Shown here piece by piece: positions 8,736 to 16,324 of a stretch of 51,928 nucleotides of DNA. The notes under the pieces were generated by a model. That model did not search any database. It saw nothing but the letters and a program-made list of their open reading frames with translations, and was not told the origin of the DNA. Origin of the DNA: an uncultured bacterium (lineage in GTDB: Bacteria; Cyanobacteriota; Vampirovibrionia; Gastranaerophilales; Gastranaerophilaceae); the NCBI GenBank assembly GCA_900549855.1, contig URPS01000014.1, positions 1-51,928 on the forward strand. Direction: 5' to 3'. The translations under genes and the position numbers were made by a program. Every line of letters begins with the position of its first letter. Position 1 is the stretch's first letter.

Positions 8736-9822
8736 ATACTAACTCCCTACTTTTTACTTCTTGAATTGATAACATTAACTTTTCTAGCAAATCATCTATA
8801 TCTTCAATTGTTGTGTTTCCTATATGTGCCACTCTTAAAAGATTTTTTGCTAAATCTCCTCCACAAGGATTTACAAATATTTGATACTTATCTTTTAACA
8901 CTTGGATAACTTCGTAAGCATCAATGTTTTCAAAGTATAAAGGAGTAAGGGCGCATGACAGAGGATAATTTGGAATTGTTAAACCGAGTTCTCTGGCTTT
9001 TTTTCTAAAATATTCTGCTTTTTCTTTTACTAATGAAAGACGAGCTTTTAGCCCACCTTCTTTATCAATTACGTTTAACATGTCTTGTAATTCATACATT
9101 GCCAATACAGGGGGAGTGTAAGGTGTTTGCCCTCTTAAAATATTTTTCAAATAGTCTTTGAAATCAAAATATTTTGTTGGAGGCAATGGCATTTTTTCAA
9201 CTTTTTCTAGCATTCTTTTGCTAAATGAAACAAATGACATTCCAGGGGATAGGCACAATCCTTTTTGCGAGCTGATGATTGTCAAATCAATTCCATATTT
9301 TTCCATGTCATATTCATCTGCAAGAAAAGCAGAAATTGCGTCAACAACAAGCATCATATTATTTCTTTTACAAAATTCCGATAACATCTTTATGTCATAA
9401 AGTTGACCAGTGTGTGTTTCGTGCAAATTTACAAAAAGCATTGTATAATTCTTGTTTTCGTATGGTTTTAGGTGTTCTGCGGTCAAGCTTTCATTCCAAT
9501 TGAGGTTTAATGGTTCATAATTTTTATGATGATATTCTAAAAGTTCACAAAACCTTTTCCCAAAAGAACCGCCGGCTATTACAAGACATTTATCATCATC
9601 TGCAACACAATTTTCAACCGTAGCTTCCATCATAGCAGTTCCACTTGCAGCAAAATATATTAAAGAATTCGGTTCATTGTTGCCTAACAATTTTGACAAA
9701 CGACCAAGAGAAGTCTTAACAATTTCTCCAAATTCTTTTGTCCTAAAATGTACAAACCCATTTTTTCTTACTTCCTTTGTACTAGGGTATAATTCTACTG
9801 GTCCGATTGTAAATAGTTTCAT
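8722..9822 (-). CDS. Class V PLP-dependent aminotransferase (AGAT/AEPT-like)
   Basis: This 366-residue enzyme resembles alanine-glyoxylate and 2-aminoethylphosphonate transaminases. MKLFTIGPVELYPSTKEV is the typical N-terminus, FAASGTAMMEATVEN binds the cofactor phosphate, VVDAISAFLADEYDM holds the Asp contacting the pyridine nitrogen, and SSQKGLCLSPG holds the Schiff-base Lys. No PEP mutase or phosphonopyruvate decarboxylase lies nearby, so a phosphonate substrate is not supported. With a CDP-transferase downstream and LicD upstream, amination of a small phosphorylated carbonyl compound is plausible. AGAGGT precedes the ATG. It is 42 bp downstream of the LicD gene. Confidence 0.82.
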   Translation of the reverse strand: MKLFTIGPVELYPSTKEVRKNGFVHFRTKEFGEIVKTSLGRLSKLLGNNEPNSLIYFAASGTAMMEATVENCVADDDKCLVIAGGSFGKRFCELLEYHHKNYEPLNLNWNESLTAEHLKPYENKNYTMLFVNLHETHTGQLYDIKMLSEFCKRNNMMLVVDAISAFLADEYDMEKYGIDLTIISSQKGLCLSPGMSFVSFSKRMLEKVEKMPLPPTKYFDFKDYLKNILRGQTPYTPPVLAMYELQDMLNVIDKEGGLKARLSLVKEKAEYFRKKARELGLTIPNYPLSCALTPLYFENIDAYEVIQVLKDKYQIFVNPCGGDLAKNLLRVAHIGNTTIEDIDDLLEKLMLSIQEVKSRELVYDRQ

Positions 9823-9864
9823 TTTTTACCTCTTTTATTTTTCTCAGTAATCATAAAAGTTCCT

Positions 9865-10845
9865 TTAATTAATTTTTATTTGCTTTAAATTTGATAAAAT
9901 CTTATTTGCATCATCTGCTTTAATTTTACTTGTCCAAAACCTTAAAGCATTTATATCAAATGTTTTTGGAAAAGAATTCCAATTAATCCCGTAATTCATA
10001 CATAAAACAGATTTATAATTATTCGGCACATAAAATTGATAACCATCATAATCAACTAAAGATAAAGGGAAAATATCCTCATAATTATAATATTCATCAA
10101 AATCTCTATTATGAGGTATTAAACGGATTACAAGATTTTTATTAGCATTGTTTAATTGTACTTTATCAATAAACAAATTAATTTCTTTATTATATTTTTC
10201 TATTTCCGCTGTTTGTGTTATGTGTTTGTCTCTTGGAAAAATTTTATTGTAAAAACTTTTAGAATTATTTATTAAAGATAATGCCAATTCTTTCTTTTGT
10301 GAATCATTAACACTTACAATATCAATAGGAACAATATCTAAGTTTAAATATTCTTCACCCGTCTTATTTGTCAAAATAATAATATTTTCACGAAATGGTA
10401 ATATTTCTGAAACTCCATAAACTTTGACCTCAGTATCTTTTAATTCTTTTTCAACTACATCAAAAAATATATTGTAATCATCTCTAGGCATTGCAATATC
10501 TCCATCATAATCCCATGGTATAGGGCCATTATGTCTTATTGCGCCAAGCAAAGTCCCATATGAAAGCCAATACTTTAAATTATACTTATTACAAATTTCA
10601 TGAATAATCCTTATAAGCTCTGTATTTCCGTCATTCAAAAACTTCAGTTTGCCACTTTTTGGTGTTAAATCTCTAGGTTCATAAAAACAATTTAAAAAAG
10701 TATTTAAATAATTTTGCATTTTTTCTTCAACAATAGCTTCTATTAACGAACTATTTACAGTTTCTTTCTTTTTATATTTAATATTCCATCCTAGAATATG
10801 TAATACTCTTCTATTACCGTGTTTTTCTTTATAAAATAACTTCAT
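9865..10845 (-). CDS. LicD-family phosphotransferase
   Basis: LicD proteins move a phospho-alcohol (classically phosphocholine) from a CDP carrier to a sugar of a surface glycan. The 326-residue protein contains the diagnostic region KYWLSYGTLLGAIRHNGPIPWDYDGDIAMPRDDY, with metal-binding DYDGD, around residues 92-130. The C-terminal half (LNLDIVPIDIVS, FPLSLVDYDGYQFYVPNNY) also matches the family. GGAG precedes the ATG and lies within the 3' end of the preceding broken gene, 3 bp away, implying an old operon. Aminotransferase and cytidylyltransferase genes follow, giving a make-activate-transfer set. An inverted-repeat segment and recombinase gene lie directly upstream of the operon. Confidence 0.88.
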   Translation of the reverse strand: MKLFYKEKHGNRRVLHILGWNIKYKKKETVNSSLIEAIVEEKMQNYLNTFLNCFYEPRDLTPKSGKLKFLNDGNTELIRIIHEICNKYNLKYWLSYGTLLGAIRHNGPIPWDYDGDIAMPRDDYNIFFDVVEKELKDTEVKVYGVSEILPFRENIIILTNKTGEEYLNLDIVPIDIVSVNDSQKKELALSLINNSKSFYNKIFPRDKHITQTAEIEKYNKEINLFIDKVQLNNANKNLVIRLIPHNRDFDEYYNYEDIFPLSLVDYDGYQFYVPNNYKSVLCMNYGINWNSFPKTFDINALRFWTSKIKADDANKILSNLKQIKIN

Positions 10846-10848
10846 TTT

Positions 10849-11100
10849 TTACTCCAATCCAAACTGAAAATACTTTAATTTTTGTCCATAACAAATTGCA
10901 TCTAAGAAATATTTCACAGCCCGATCAATTTCTCCATTTGGAAAATAATTTGCATTATCTCGAGCTACAATATAGCTTCCGAACCAACCACCTGATTTAT
11001 TTTGCAGTCTACAAACATAATCAAATGCTTTATCTGCTTTTTCAATTTCGCCCAATTTGTACCAACAAATCGCATATTGTAATAAACCTGTTGTATTCAA
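10849..11100 (-). pseudogene. Truncated alpha/alpha-toroid (terpene-cyclase-like fold) protein
   Basis: About 83 residues remain: LNTTGLLQYAICWYKLGEIEKADKAFDYVCRLQNKSGGWFGSY followed by a short tail. The Q-x-x-x-G-G-W repeat is typical of alpha/alpha-toroid folds such as prenyltransferase/squalene-cyclase repeats, seen in some polysaccharide-locus proteins. A stop codon (11107-11109) interrupts the frame two codons before a possible TTG start, and similarity-bearing sequence ends near the inverted repeat at 11146. I read this as the 3' end of a broken gene that once headed the LicD operon. If TTG at 11100 is used a short peptide could still be made and would keep translational coupling to LicD. 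Confidence 0.6.
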
Positions 11101-11145
11101 AGAGTTTTACCCTTGAAGATTTATCACTTCTTTTAAATTTGAATG

Positions 11146-11170
11146 GTCACATTTTATTCATTTCGTGACC
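11146..11170 (+). repeat. Recombinase-type inverted repeat, left copy (site 1L)
   Basis: GTCACATTTTATTCA (11146-11160) is the exact reverse complement of 11321-11335. The next ten bases end in GTGACC, matching GGTCAC at 11311-11316 of the right copy. The site is a 24-bp imperfect dyad with GTCAC and GTGAC ends around an ATTC core. Confidence 0.75.
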
Positions 11171-11197
11171 ATGCACTTTTTTCATCAGCTTAAACCC

Positions 11198-11206
11198 ATA
11201 ATAACA
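11198..11206 (-). promoter_or_regulatory. Candidate extended -10 promoter inside invertible segment
   Basis: On the minus strand TGTTATTAT (TG-N-TATTAT) forms an extended -10 box with no good -35. It points towards the LicD operon and lies within the 11171-11310 segment bounded by the inverted sites, so its direction would flip on recombination. The strength is uncertain. Confidence 0.4.
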
Positions 11207-11310
11207 CAAACAAAATGGGATACATTAGTTTATTAAAAATTGTTATGTTTTTTGATTATTTTTGAAATTTATATACCTAAAACTCCAATATATTCAATGT
11301 TTCGCTTCAC

Positions 11311-11335
11311 GGTCACATTTTGAATAAAATGTGAC
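11311..11335 (-). repeat. Recombinase-type inverted repeat, right copy (site 1R)
   Basis: This copy is a perfect 10-bp dyad, GTCACATTTT-GAAT-AAAATGTGAC (11312-11335). TGAATAAAATGTGAC is the exact inverse of the left copy. It lies 48 bp beyond the 3' end of the recombinase gene. The asymmetric GAAT core faces opposite to the left copy, as needed for inversion rather than excision. Confidence 0.75.
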
Positions 11336-11382
11336 ATTGTGTTATCGAAAATCTCTACTAAACTATTGAAAAATGTTTTTGA

Positions 11383-11925
11383 CTATAAAATAAAATTTGT
11401 ATAGCTCTCATCTATTTGATCTTGTTCTATTCCGATATATCTTAAGGTTATTTGCGGACTTGAGTGATTAAAAATTTTCTGTAAGATTGCAACATCTTTA
11501 AATTTTTGGTAGTGATGATATCCAAATGTTTTTCGCATGGTATGCGTACCAACTTTTTCCGGCAGCCCGACTATTCTACATGCTACTTTTATACGACGAT
11601 ACGCAGTGAATCTATCCATCCGATTTTGAAATCTTGTTTTAAAAAGTGCTTCTTCAGAACGTTTACCTTTTGTAAAATCTTCAAACATTGGTTTTAATTT
11701 TGAATTTATTGGGAATGATTTATACTTACCGGTTTTCTTTTCCACAATACGGATGTGCGATTGATTTCTAACATCACCAACATTTAATGCCACGATATCT
11801 GAAATTCTTAACCCGCAATTTGTTCCGAGTGTAAACAATAACAAATCCCGCTTATTTTTGTTCACTAGATAGTTTTCAAGTTTCTGCAAATGCGCTAAAT
11901 TTCTTATAGGTTCAACCATTGTCAT
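11383..11925 (-). CDS. Small tyrosine recombinase 1 (catalytic domain only)
   Basis: About 180 residues, lacking the N-terminal core-binding domain of normal phage-type integrases. All catalytic elements are visible: Arg in NCGLRISDI, Lys in EKKTGKYK, H-x-x-R in GTHTMRKTFGYHHY, His in IFNHSSPQ, and the Tyr nucleophile in LRYIGIEQ. Start is the ATG at 11925 (MTMVEPIR) with GAAAGGA upstream and TATAAT at 11951-11956; an ATG at 12000 would add 25 residues absent from its two paralogues (26857, 43420). It is co-directional with the LicD operon and separated from it by the inverted-repeat segment 11146-11335, which it probably acts on. It is most similar by eye to the 43420 recombinase. Confidence 0.88.
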   Translation of the reverse strand: MTMVEPIRNLAHLQKLENYLVNKNKRDLLLFTLGTNCGLRISDIVALNVGDVRNQSHIRIVEKKTGKYKSFPINSKLKPMFEDFTKGKRSEEALFKTRFQNRMDRFTAYRRIKVACRIVGLPEKVGTHTMRKTFGYHHYQKFKDVAILQKIFNHSSPQITLRYIGIEQDQIDESYTNFIL

Positions 11926-12165
11926 AATAAAAATCCTTTCAGTACTTCCAATTATAATTTTGAAAGAAAAAGAACTTACTAAAAAATCTTCGATTACCAT
12001 TTATATAATTTAATAAGCAACCTTTAGCACTGTTTGTTAGATTTTAGCTAATATCGATTTCTGTTTATTTTGATAACAATTTTGAACTAAATGAAAATCC
12101 CCAAAACTTCTATAGCAGCATAGGCTTTCCAGATTTACAACAAAGACCAATATAAAAACGCACTA

Positions 12166-12191
12166 AAAAAGAGCCTTTTCAGGCTCTTTTT
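12166..12191. terminator. Terminator of tRNA-Ser
   Basis: Perfect stem AAAAAGAGCC / GGCTCTTTTT with a six-base loop. On the minus strand it directly follows the tRNA and ends in a U tract. Confidence 0.85.
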
Positions 12192-12194
12192 AAA

Positions 12195-12284
12195 TGGAGG
12201 AGGAGGTGGGATTCGAACCCACGGTACGCTCGCACGTACGACGGTTTTCAAGACCGCTCCAATCAACCGCTCTGGCACTCCTCC
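12195..12284 (-). tRNA. tRNA-Ser (anticodon TGA)
   Basis: The 90-nt minus-strand sequence has a GGAGGAG/CTCCTCC acceptor stem, an anticodon loop CTTGAAA giving TGA, the long variable arm expected for Ser, a GTGGG-TTCGAAT-CCCAC T arm and an encoded CCA end. Confidence 0.96.
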
Positions 12285-12458
12285 AAAGATATTAAATTGG
12301 TTACCAGTTAATCATACACAAAAAAAAAATTATTGTAAAGGGGGTAAATCATTTTTTAAATAAAATCTTTTTATTACATCTCTTTTGCAAATTATATATA
12401 CTTTTCCCCTTATATAATCTTTCTTCTTGTTATATAATACCTAGCAGGAGGGCATTAT

Positions 12459-13067
12459 ATGTACGATTATTTTAAAGGAGCTATTACTGATAAAAGAAAA
12501 ACTTCTAAAGGTTTATTCATAACTACAGAAGTTTCCGGTTTAGGATACCTGCTAGAAGTCACAGAGAGAGATTTTATGGCTTTTCAAATAAATGAGGATA
12601 ATGCTCAAAAGATTTATGTACTAATGACTCACCGAGAAGATGCAATGTCACTTTATGGTTTCTCAAACAAGGAAACTCGTGATATTTTCCAAATTCTGCT
12701 TTCCGTTTCAGGAGTAGGTGCTAAAATGGCAATCGCATTGCTTAACGAATTTGATGCCTGCAATCTTATTTCGCTTGTTATTGATGGTGACTTTAAAGAA
12801 TTAACAAGAGCCAAGGGGGTTGGTCCTAAATTAGCACAAAAAATCATACTTGAACTAAAAGACAAACTCATGAAAACCGAACTTCCAAAAGCTTCTACTT
12901 CGCTACCTAAATCTACTGCAATGGATGACACACTTTCAATATTACTTTCTCTCGGTTATGAAGAAAAAGAAATCGAAGATACAATCGCAAAAATTATGCC
13001 TACAATAGAAGACAGTAACAATTCAGAAGAAGTCATAAGAAAAGCCTTAACCTGCTTGTCCATGTAA
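12459..13067 (+). CDS. ruvA: Holliday junction branch migration protein RuvA
   Basis: RuvA binds four-way junctions as a tetramer and loads the RuvB helicase. The 202-residue protein shows the N-terminal OB fold (MYDYFKGAITDKR to LYGFSNKETRDIF), two helix-hairpin-helix motifs (LLSVSGVGAKMA and LTRAKGVGPKLAQKIILELKDK), a variable Ser/Thr/Pro linker and a C-terminal RuvB-binding three-helix domain (DDTLSILLSLGYEEKEI). AGGAGGG precedes the ATG and TATAAT-like boxes lie at 12413-12440. No ruvB or ruvC is adjacent. Confidence 0.96.
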   Translation: MYDYFKGAITDKRKTSKGLFITTEVSGLGYLLEVTERDFMAFQINEDNAQKIYVLMTHREDAMSLYGFSNKETRDIFQILLSVSGVGAKMAIALLNEFDACNLISLVIDGDFKELTRAKGVGPKLAQKIILELKDKLMKTELPKASTSLPKSTAMDDTLSILLSLGYEEKEIEDTIAKIMPTIEDSNNSEEVIRKALTCLSM

Positions 13068-13179
13068 TTTAAGATTTGCAAAACCATATAACATGTAAAT
13101 TATTGTAAACTTTTTTGGGGAAATAGCAATTTTTATTTTTACGAACCTTCATCTATTTAGGAAAAGAAGGAACAGTTTT

Positions 13180-14775
13180 ATGAATTTTAACATCCAACCA
13201 AACATTTTTAGATTACCAAAGATTCAATTTAAAGCGAGTAATCCAATTAGCAATAACAATGTAGAAAAAGAGTCTGAGCTTGAAAGAAATCCCAAGCAAG
13301 ATTCTTTTGAAATGTCTATTGGATACGTAAATGATACTCATGGACAAACAAATAATATGATGAGAATTTTATCCGGTATAAAAGGGGATTTAAAGCTTTC
13401 TGCCGGAGATAATGACATTGGAGACGAGAAAAACAAGGCCGTACACAGAGCCACGATGAAGTTTTTAGATTTAGCTGATATAAAAGCAACTGCTTTAGGC
13501 AATCACGAAATGGATACAACTCAAGAAGACTTAATTAATTCGCTTGAAGATTTTAAAGGTGATGTACTTGCTGCAAATTTTAAAAAAGAATTAATTGAAG
13601 ATGAAGATGAAAACGAAGTAAAAGAACTTGGTCGTGCACACCTTGAAGAAACACTAAAAAGTTCTAAAATTATAGAAGTAAATGGTGAAAAAATCGGTTT
13701 AGTAGGTGCTTCTCCTATTGACATGTTTGATCGACTTACTCACCCTAACTACCACGCAGATTGCACAGTTGATGAGTTGGAAGATTCAATAGATGATATT
13801 CAAGATGAAGTCGACAAATTACGAGAACATGGAATTAATAAAATAATCTTATTATCACATTTAGGAAAAGCAAAAGATCAAATTCTAGCACAAAATACAG
13901 ATGGCATTGACGTTATAATCGGAGGTCACACTCACGAACTTATAAAAGACATTAAAGAAGGCGAAAACCTGCTATATTCCAAATCCGGTGAACCTGTAAT
14001 TATGACAGAAGCCGGCAAAGATGGCAGCTATTTTGGAAAGCTAAATGTAACATTTGATAAAGATGGTATTATTACAAAAGCGCAAAACAATCTTGGCGAA
14101 ACAAGATTATTCCACAAAAATATGATTAACCAGTATGTGTTTGATGAGATTATGGGTAAACCGGAAAAAGTCGGTTTTATCAAGCAAGCTCCACCTCCTC
14201 CAACAACATTAATTGAAGAAAACCCACACGCAAATTTTGTTTGTGATGCAATGCGTGAAGAAATGGGCGCAGACATAGGGGTTTGGAACAATAGCGGCAT
14301 TAGAAATTTCTTCCATGAAGGTGTAATTGATTCAAGAGATATTAAAGATATTGCGCCATTCTTTGATAGAATGTCATTAGCTGAAGTTTCAGAAAAAACC
14401 CTTGTTGATATGTTCAAAGCAACAATCAAAACGACATACACAAGCCATGGCAATAAGCCTGGGTTGATAGCTGTTTCCGGTTTAAATTATACAGTAAGTC
14501 CTAAAAAGGCTGAACTAACTGCTATGAATTTTGTTGATAAAAACGGAAAAGAAATTCCAATCGACATTAACAACCCAAGGGCTGATAAAATGTATAAAGT
14601 TACAACAGACGAATTCATGATGTCAGCCGGTGCAGATTACGCTGTTTTAGCACCAGAAGACAAATGTATTGAAATTCGTCCATACGATAAAGATGTTCTA
14701 ACTTGCGAATACATTAAAAAATTAAACAAACCGATTGTAATTAATCAAACCGGACGTATTAAGTTTGAAGATTAA
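13180..14775 (+). CDS. UshA-like metallophosphatase/5'-nucleotidase with F-x-A N-terminal tag
   Basis: The 531-residue protein has the two-domain 5'-nucleotidase plan. The metallophosphoesterase part (about 45-330) shows YVNDTHGQ, LSAGDND, ALGNHEMD, LLSHLGKAKD and IIGGHTHEL, supplying the di-metal ligands. The C-terminal substrate domain (about 340-531) shows NFVCDAMREEMGADIGVWNNSGIR and the aromatic SGLNYTVSP stretch. UshA enzymes are normally periplasmic, but no signal peptide is present. Instead the N-terminus is MNFNIQPNIFRLPKIQFKASNP, carrying the same F-K-A tag as several small proteins here, so another export route or a cytoplasmic role is possible. AGAAGGAACAG precedes the ATG. The likely activity is hydrolysis of nucleotides or UDP-sugars. 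Confidence 0.85.
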   Translation: MNFNIQPNIFRLPKIQFKASNPISNNNVEKESELERNPKQDSFEMSIGYVNDTHGQTNNMMRILSGIKGDLKLSAGDNDIGDEKNKAVHRATMKFLDLADIKATALGNHEMDTTQEDLINSLEDFKGDVLAANFKKELIEDEDENEVKELGRAHLEETLKSSKIIEVNGEKIGLVGASPIDMFDRLTHPNYHADCTVDELEDSIDDIQDEVDKLREHGINKIILLSHLGKAKDQILAQNTDGIDVIIGGHTHELIKDIKEGENLLYSKSGEPVIMTEAGKDGSYFGKLNVTFDKDGIITKAQNNLGETRLFHKNMINQYVFDEIMGKPEKVGFIKQAPPPPTTLIEENPHANFVCDAMREEMGADIGVWNNSGIRNFFHEGVIDSRDIKDIAPFFDRMSLAEVSEKTLVDMFKATIKTTYTSHGNKPGLIAVSGLNYTVSPKKAELTAMNFVDKNGKEIPIDINNPRADKMYKVTTDEFMMSAGADYAVLAPEDKCIEIRPYDKDVLTCEYIKKLNKPIVINQTGRIKFED

Positions 14776-14804
14776 TTTACCGATTTTTTGTATAAAAATT
14801 TATT

Positions 14805-14831
14805 GGTGGGGACGCTAACGCTTTCCCCACC
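14805..14831. terminator. GC-rich hairpin between convergent genes
   Basis: GGTGGGGA and TCCCCACC form an 8-bp stem around an 11-base loop, between the ends of the nucleotidase (14775) and pflA (14858) genes. It lacks a long T run and may instead be a dispersed palindrome. Confidence 0.5.
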
Positions 14832-14857
14832 CTACTTTTCTAAATTTTAAAAACCGA

Positions 14858-15610
14858 TTATTTAAGTTTTTGCTTTTGTTCTTTATAAGCTTTCAAAATA
14901 ATGTTTCTTGCTTGTAAAGCTTCTTCATGACTAAGCGGTGGAACACCTTTTAGCGGATAATCTATTTTTAGATTTTCATATTTTGGAATCGCCATATCAT
15001 GATATGGTAGAACATCTAATGCTGCTATGTTTTGTAATGTTCCTAGAAATTCTCCTAATCTTGTCAGATATTCTTCTTTAAAAGTTATCCCCGGAACAAC
15101 TACGTGCCTTACCCACATTGGTTTTTTAATTTCTGACAAATATTTGGCAAAAGCTATAATATTTTTATTTGAATGTCCTGTAAGTTTTTTATGCTCTTCA
15201 TCATCAATATGTTTAATATCCAAAAGCACAACACTTGTGTATTTTAAGAGTTCATCAACTGTTTCTTTATTATCCGGTTTAAACATAACTCCTGAAGTAT
15301 CAAGAGCTGTATTAATACCTTTAGCTTGAGCTTTTTTAAATAATTCAGTTACAAAATCCATTTGGCACATTGGTTCTCCACCGGTTACTGTTATCCCTCC
15401 TGTGCAGAACTCTTTTACACCATCATATTGCGCCAAAATTTCATCTGTTGAAACTTTCTTATTGTCCTTAAATTCCCAAGTATCAGGGTTGTGACAATAT
15501 TGGCATCTCATAGGACATCCTTGCGTAAAAACAACAAATCTTATCCCCGGCCCATCTACTGTACCACAACTTTCAATAGAATGAATATTTCCTAAAATAT
15601 TTTCTGACAT
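14858..15610 (-). CDS. pflA: Pyruvate formate-lyase-activating enzyme (radical SAM)
   Basis: PflA uses a [4Fe-4S] cluster and S-adenosylmethionine to install the glycyl radical on pyruvate formate-lyase, an anaerobic enzyme. The 250-residue protein starts with the family signature SIESCGTVDGPGIRFVVFTQGCPMRCQYCHNPDTW, with CxxxCxxC cluster ligands, followed by the SAM-binding GGITVTGGEPMCQ. AAAGG precedes the ATG. It lies 22 bp after plsY. No pflB is in the window, so the partner is elsewhere. It implies fermentative, anaerobic metabolism. Confidence 0.94.
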   Translation of the reverse strand: MSENILGNIHSIESCGTVDGPGIRFVVFTQGCPMRCQYCHNPDTWEFKDNKKVSTDEILAQYDGVKEFCTGGITVTGGEPMCQMDFVTELFKKAQAKGINTALDTSGVMFKPDNKETVDELLKYTSVVLLDIKHIDDEEHKKLTGHSNKNIIAFAKYLSEIKKPMWVRHVVVPGITFKEEYLTRLGEFLGTLQNIAALDVLPYHDMAIPKYENLKIDYPLKGVPPLSHEEALQARNIILKAYKEQKQKLK

Positions 15611-15632
15611 AATTTTAACCTTTCAACGTTTA

Positions 15633-16241
15633 TTAACGAACTTTATTTTCATTGCCTTGAATCAAGCGTTTAATATTTTCTCTATGTAAATACACAATAT
15701 ACACGGCACCTAAAGCACAATAAACAACATATGCAATTGGTGCAAAGAAAAAATACATCAAAAACGGTGAAATTAAAAGAGCTATAATAGAGCCTACTGA
15801 TACATATTTAGTAGTATAAGTTATTACTCCCCAAATCAACGCAATTATCAGCCCTACAAGCGGGTCTAAAGCAAAAATAGTACCAACACCTGAGGCTACA
15901 GACTTTCCGCCTTTAAATTGCAAGAAAACTGACTTGCTGTGGCCTATAATTACAGCAACAGCTGCAATAACAGGTGCTATACCAATATCTAAGCCTACTG
16001 TTGCAAATAAATTCGCCAATACAACAGGAAGTGCACCTTTTAAGGCATCAAGCAGCATTACTATAAAGAAATATTTTTTACCTAAAACTCTTTTTACGTT
16101 AGTAGCACCGGTAGAGCCCGAACCTACTGTTCTAATATCTTGACCGGTTTTGGCTTTTACTATCAAATATCCGGTTGGAATAGAACCGATTAAATAAGCT
16201 ACAATTGCAACAATTGCCAATTCTAAACAAATATGAAACAT
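15633..16241 (-). CDS. plsY: Acyl-phosphate:glycerol-3-phosphate acyltransferase
   Basis: PlsY is an integral membrane enzyme acylating sn-1 of glycerol 3-phosphate from acyl-phosphate. The 202-residue sequence has five hydrophobic segments and the three conserved loops: LIGSIPTGYLI with GQDIRTVGSGSTGATNVKR, the GHSKSVFLQFKGGKSVASGVGT loop, and HRENIKRLIQGNENKV at the C-terminus. GAGGTATTTTA precedes the ATG. It is divergent from the P-loop/TPR gene, sharing an 83-bp intergenic region, and is followed closely by pflA. Confidence 0.96.
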   Translation of the reverse strand: MFHICLELAIVAIVAYLIGSIPTGYLIVKAKTGQDIRTVGSGSTGATNVKRVLGKKYFFIVMLLDALKGALPVVLANLFATVGLDIGIAPVIAAVAVIIGHSKSVFLQFKGGKSVASGVGTIFALDPLVGLIIALIWGVITYTTKYVSVGSIIALLISPFLMYFFFAPIAYVVYCALGAVYIVYLHRENIKRLIQGNENKVR

Positions 16242-16324
16242 TAAAATACCTCCAAATAACCTCTAATATATTTTATTATACCAAAATATTTGCAAAATAC
16301 ATAAATATCATTTAAAATCATTTT

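Noticed and set aside
8271..9822. Phosphonate (2-aminoethylphosphonate) biosynthesis
   Set aside because: The aminotransferase is related, but no PEP mutase or phosphonopyruvate decarboxylase is present and the nucleotidyltransferase is of the TagD type.
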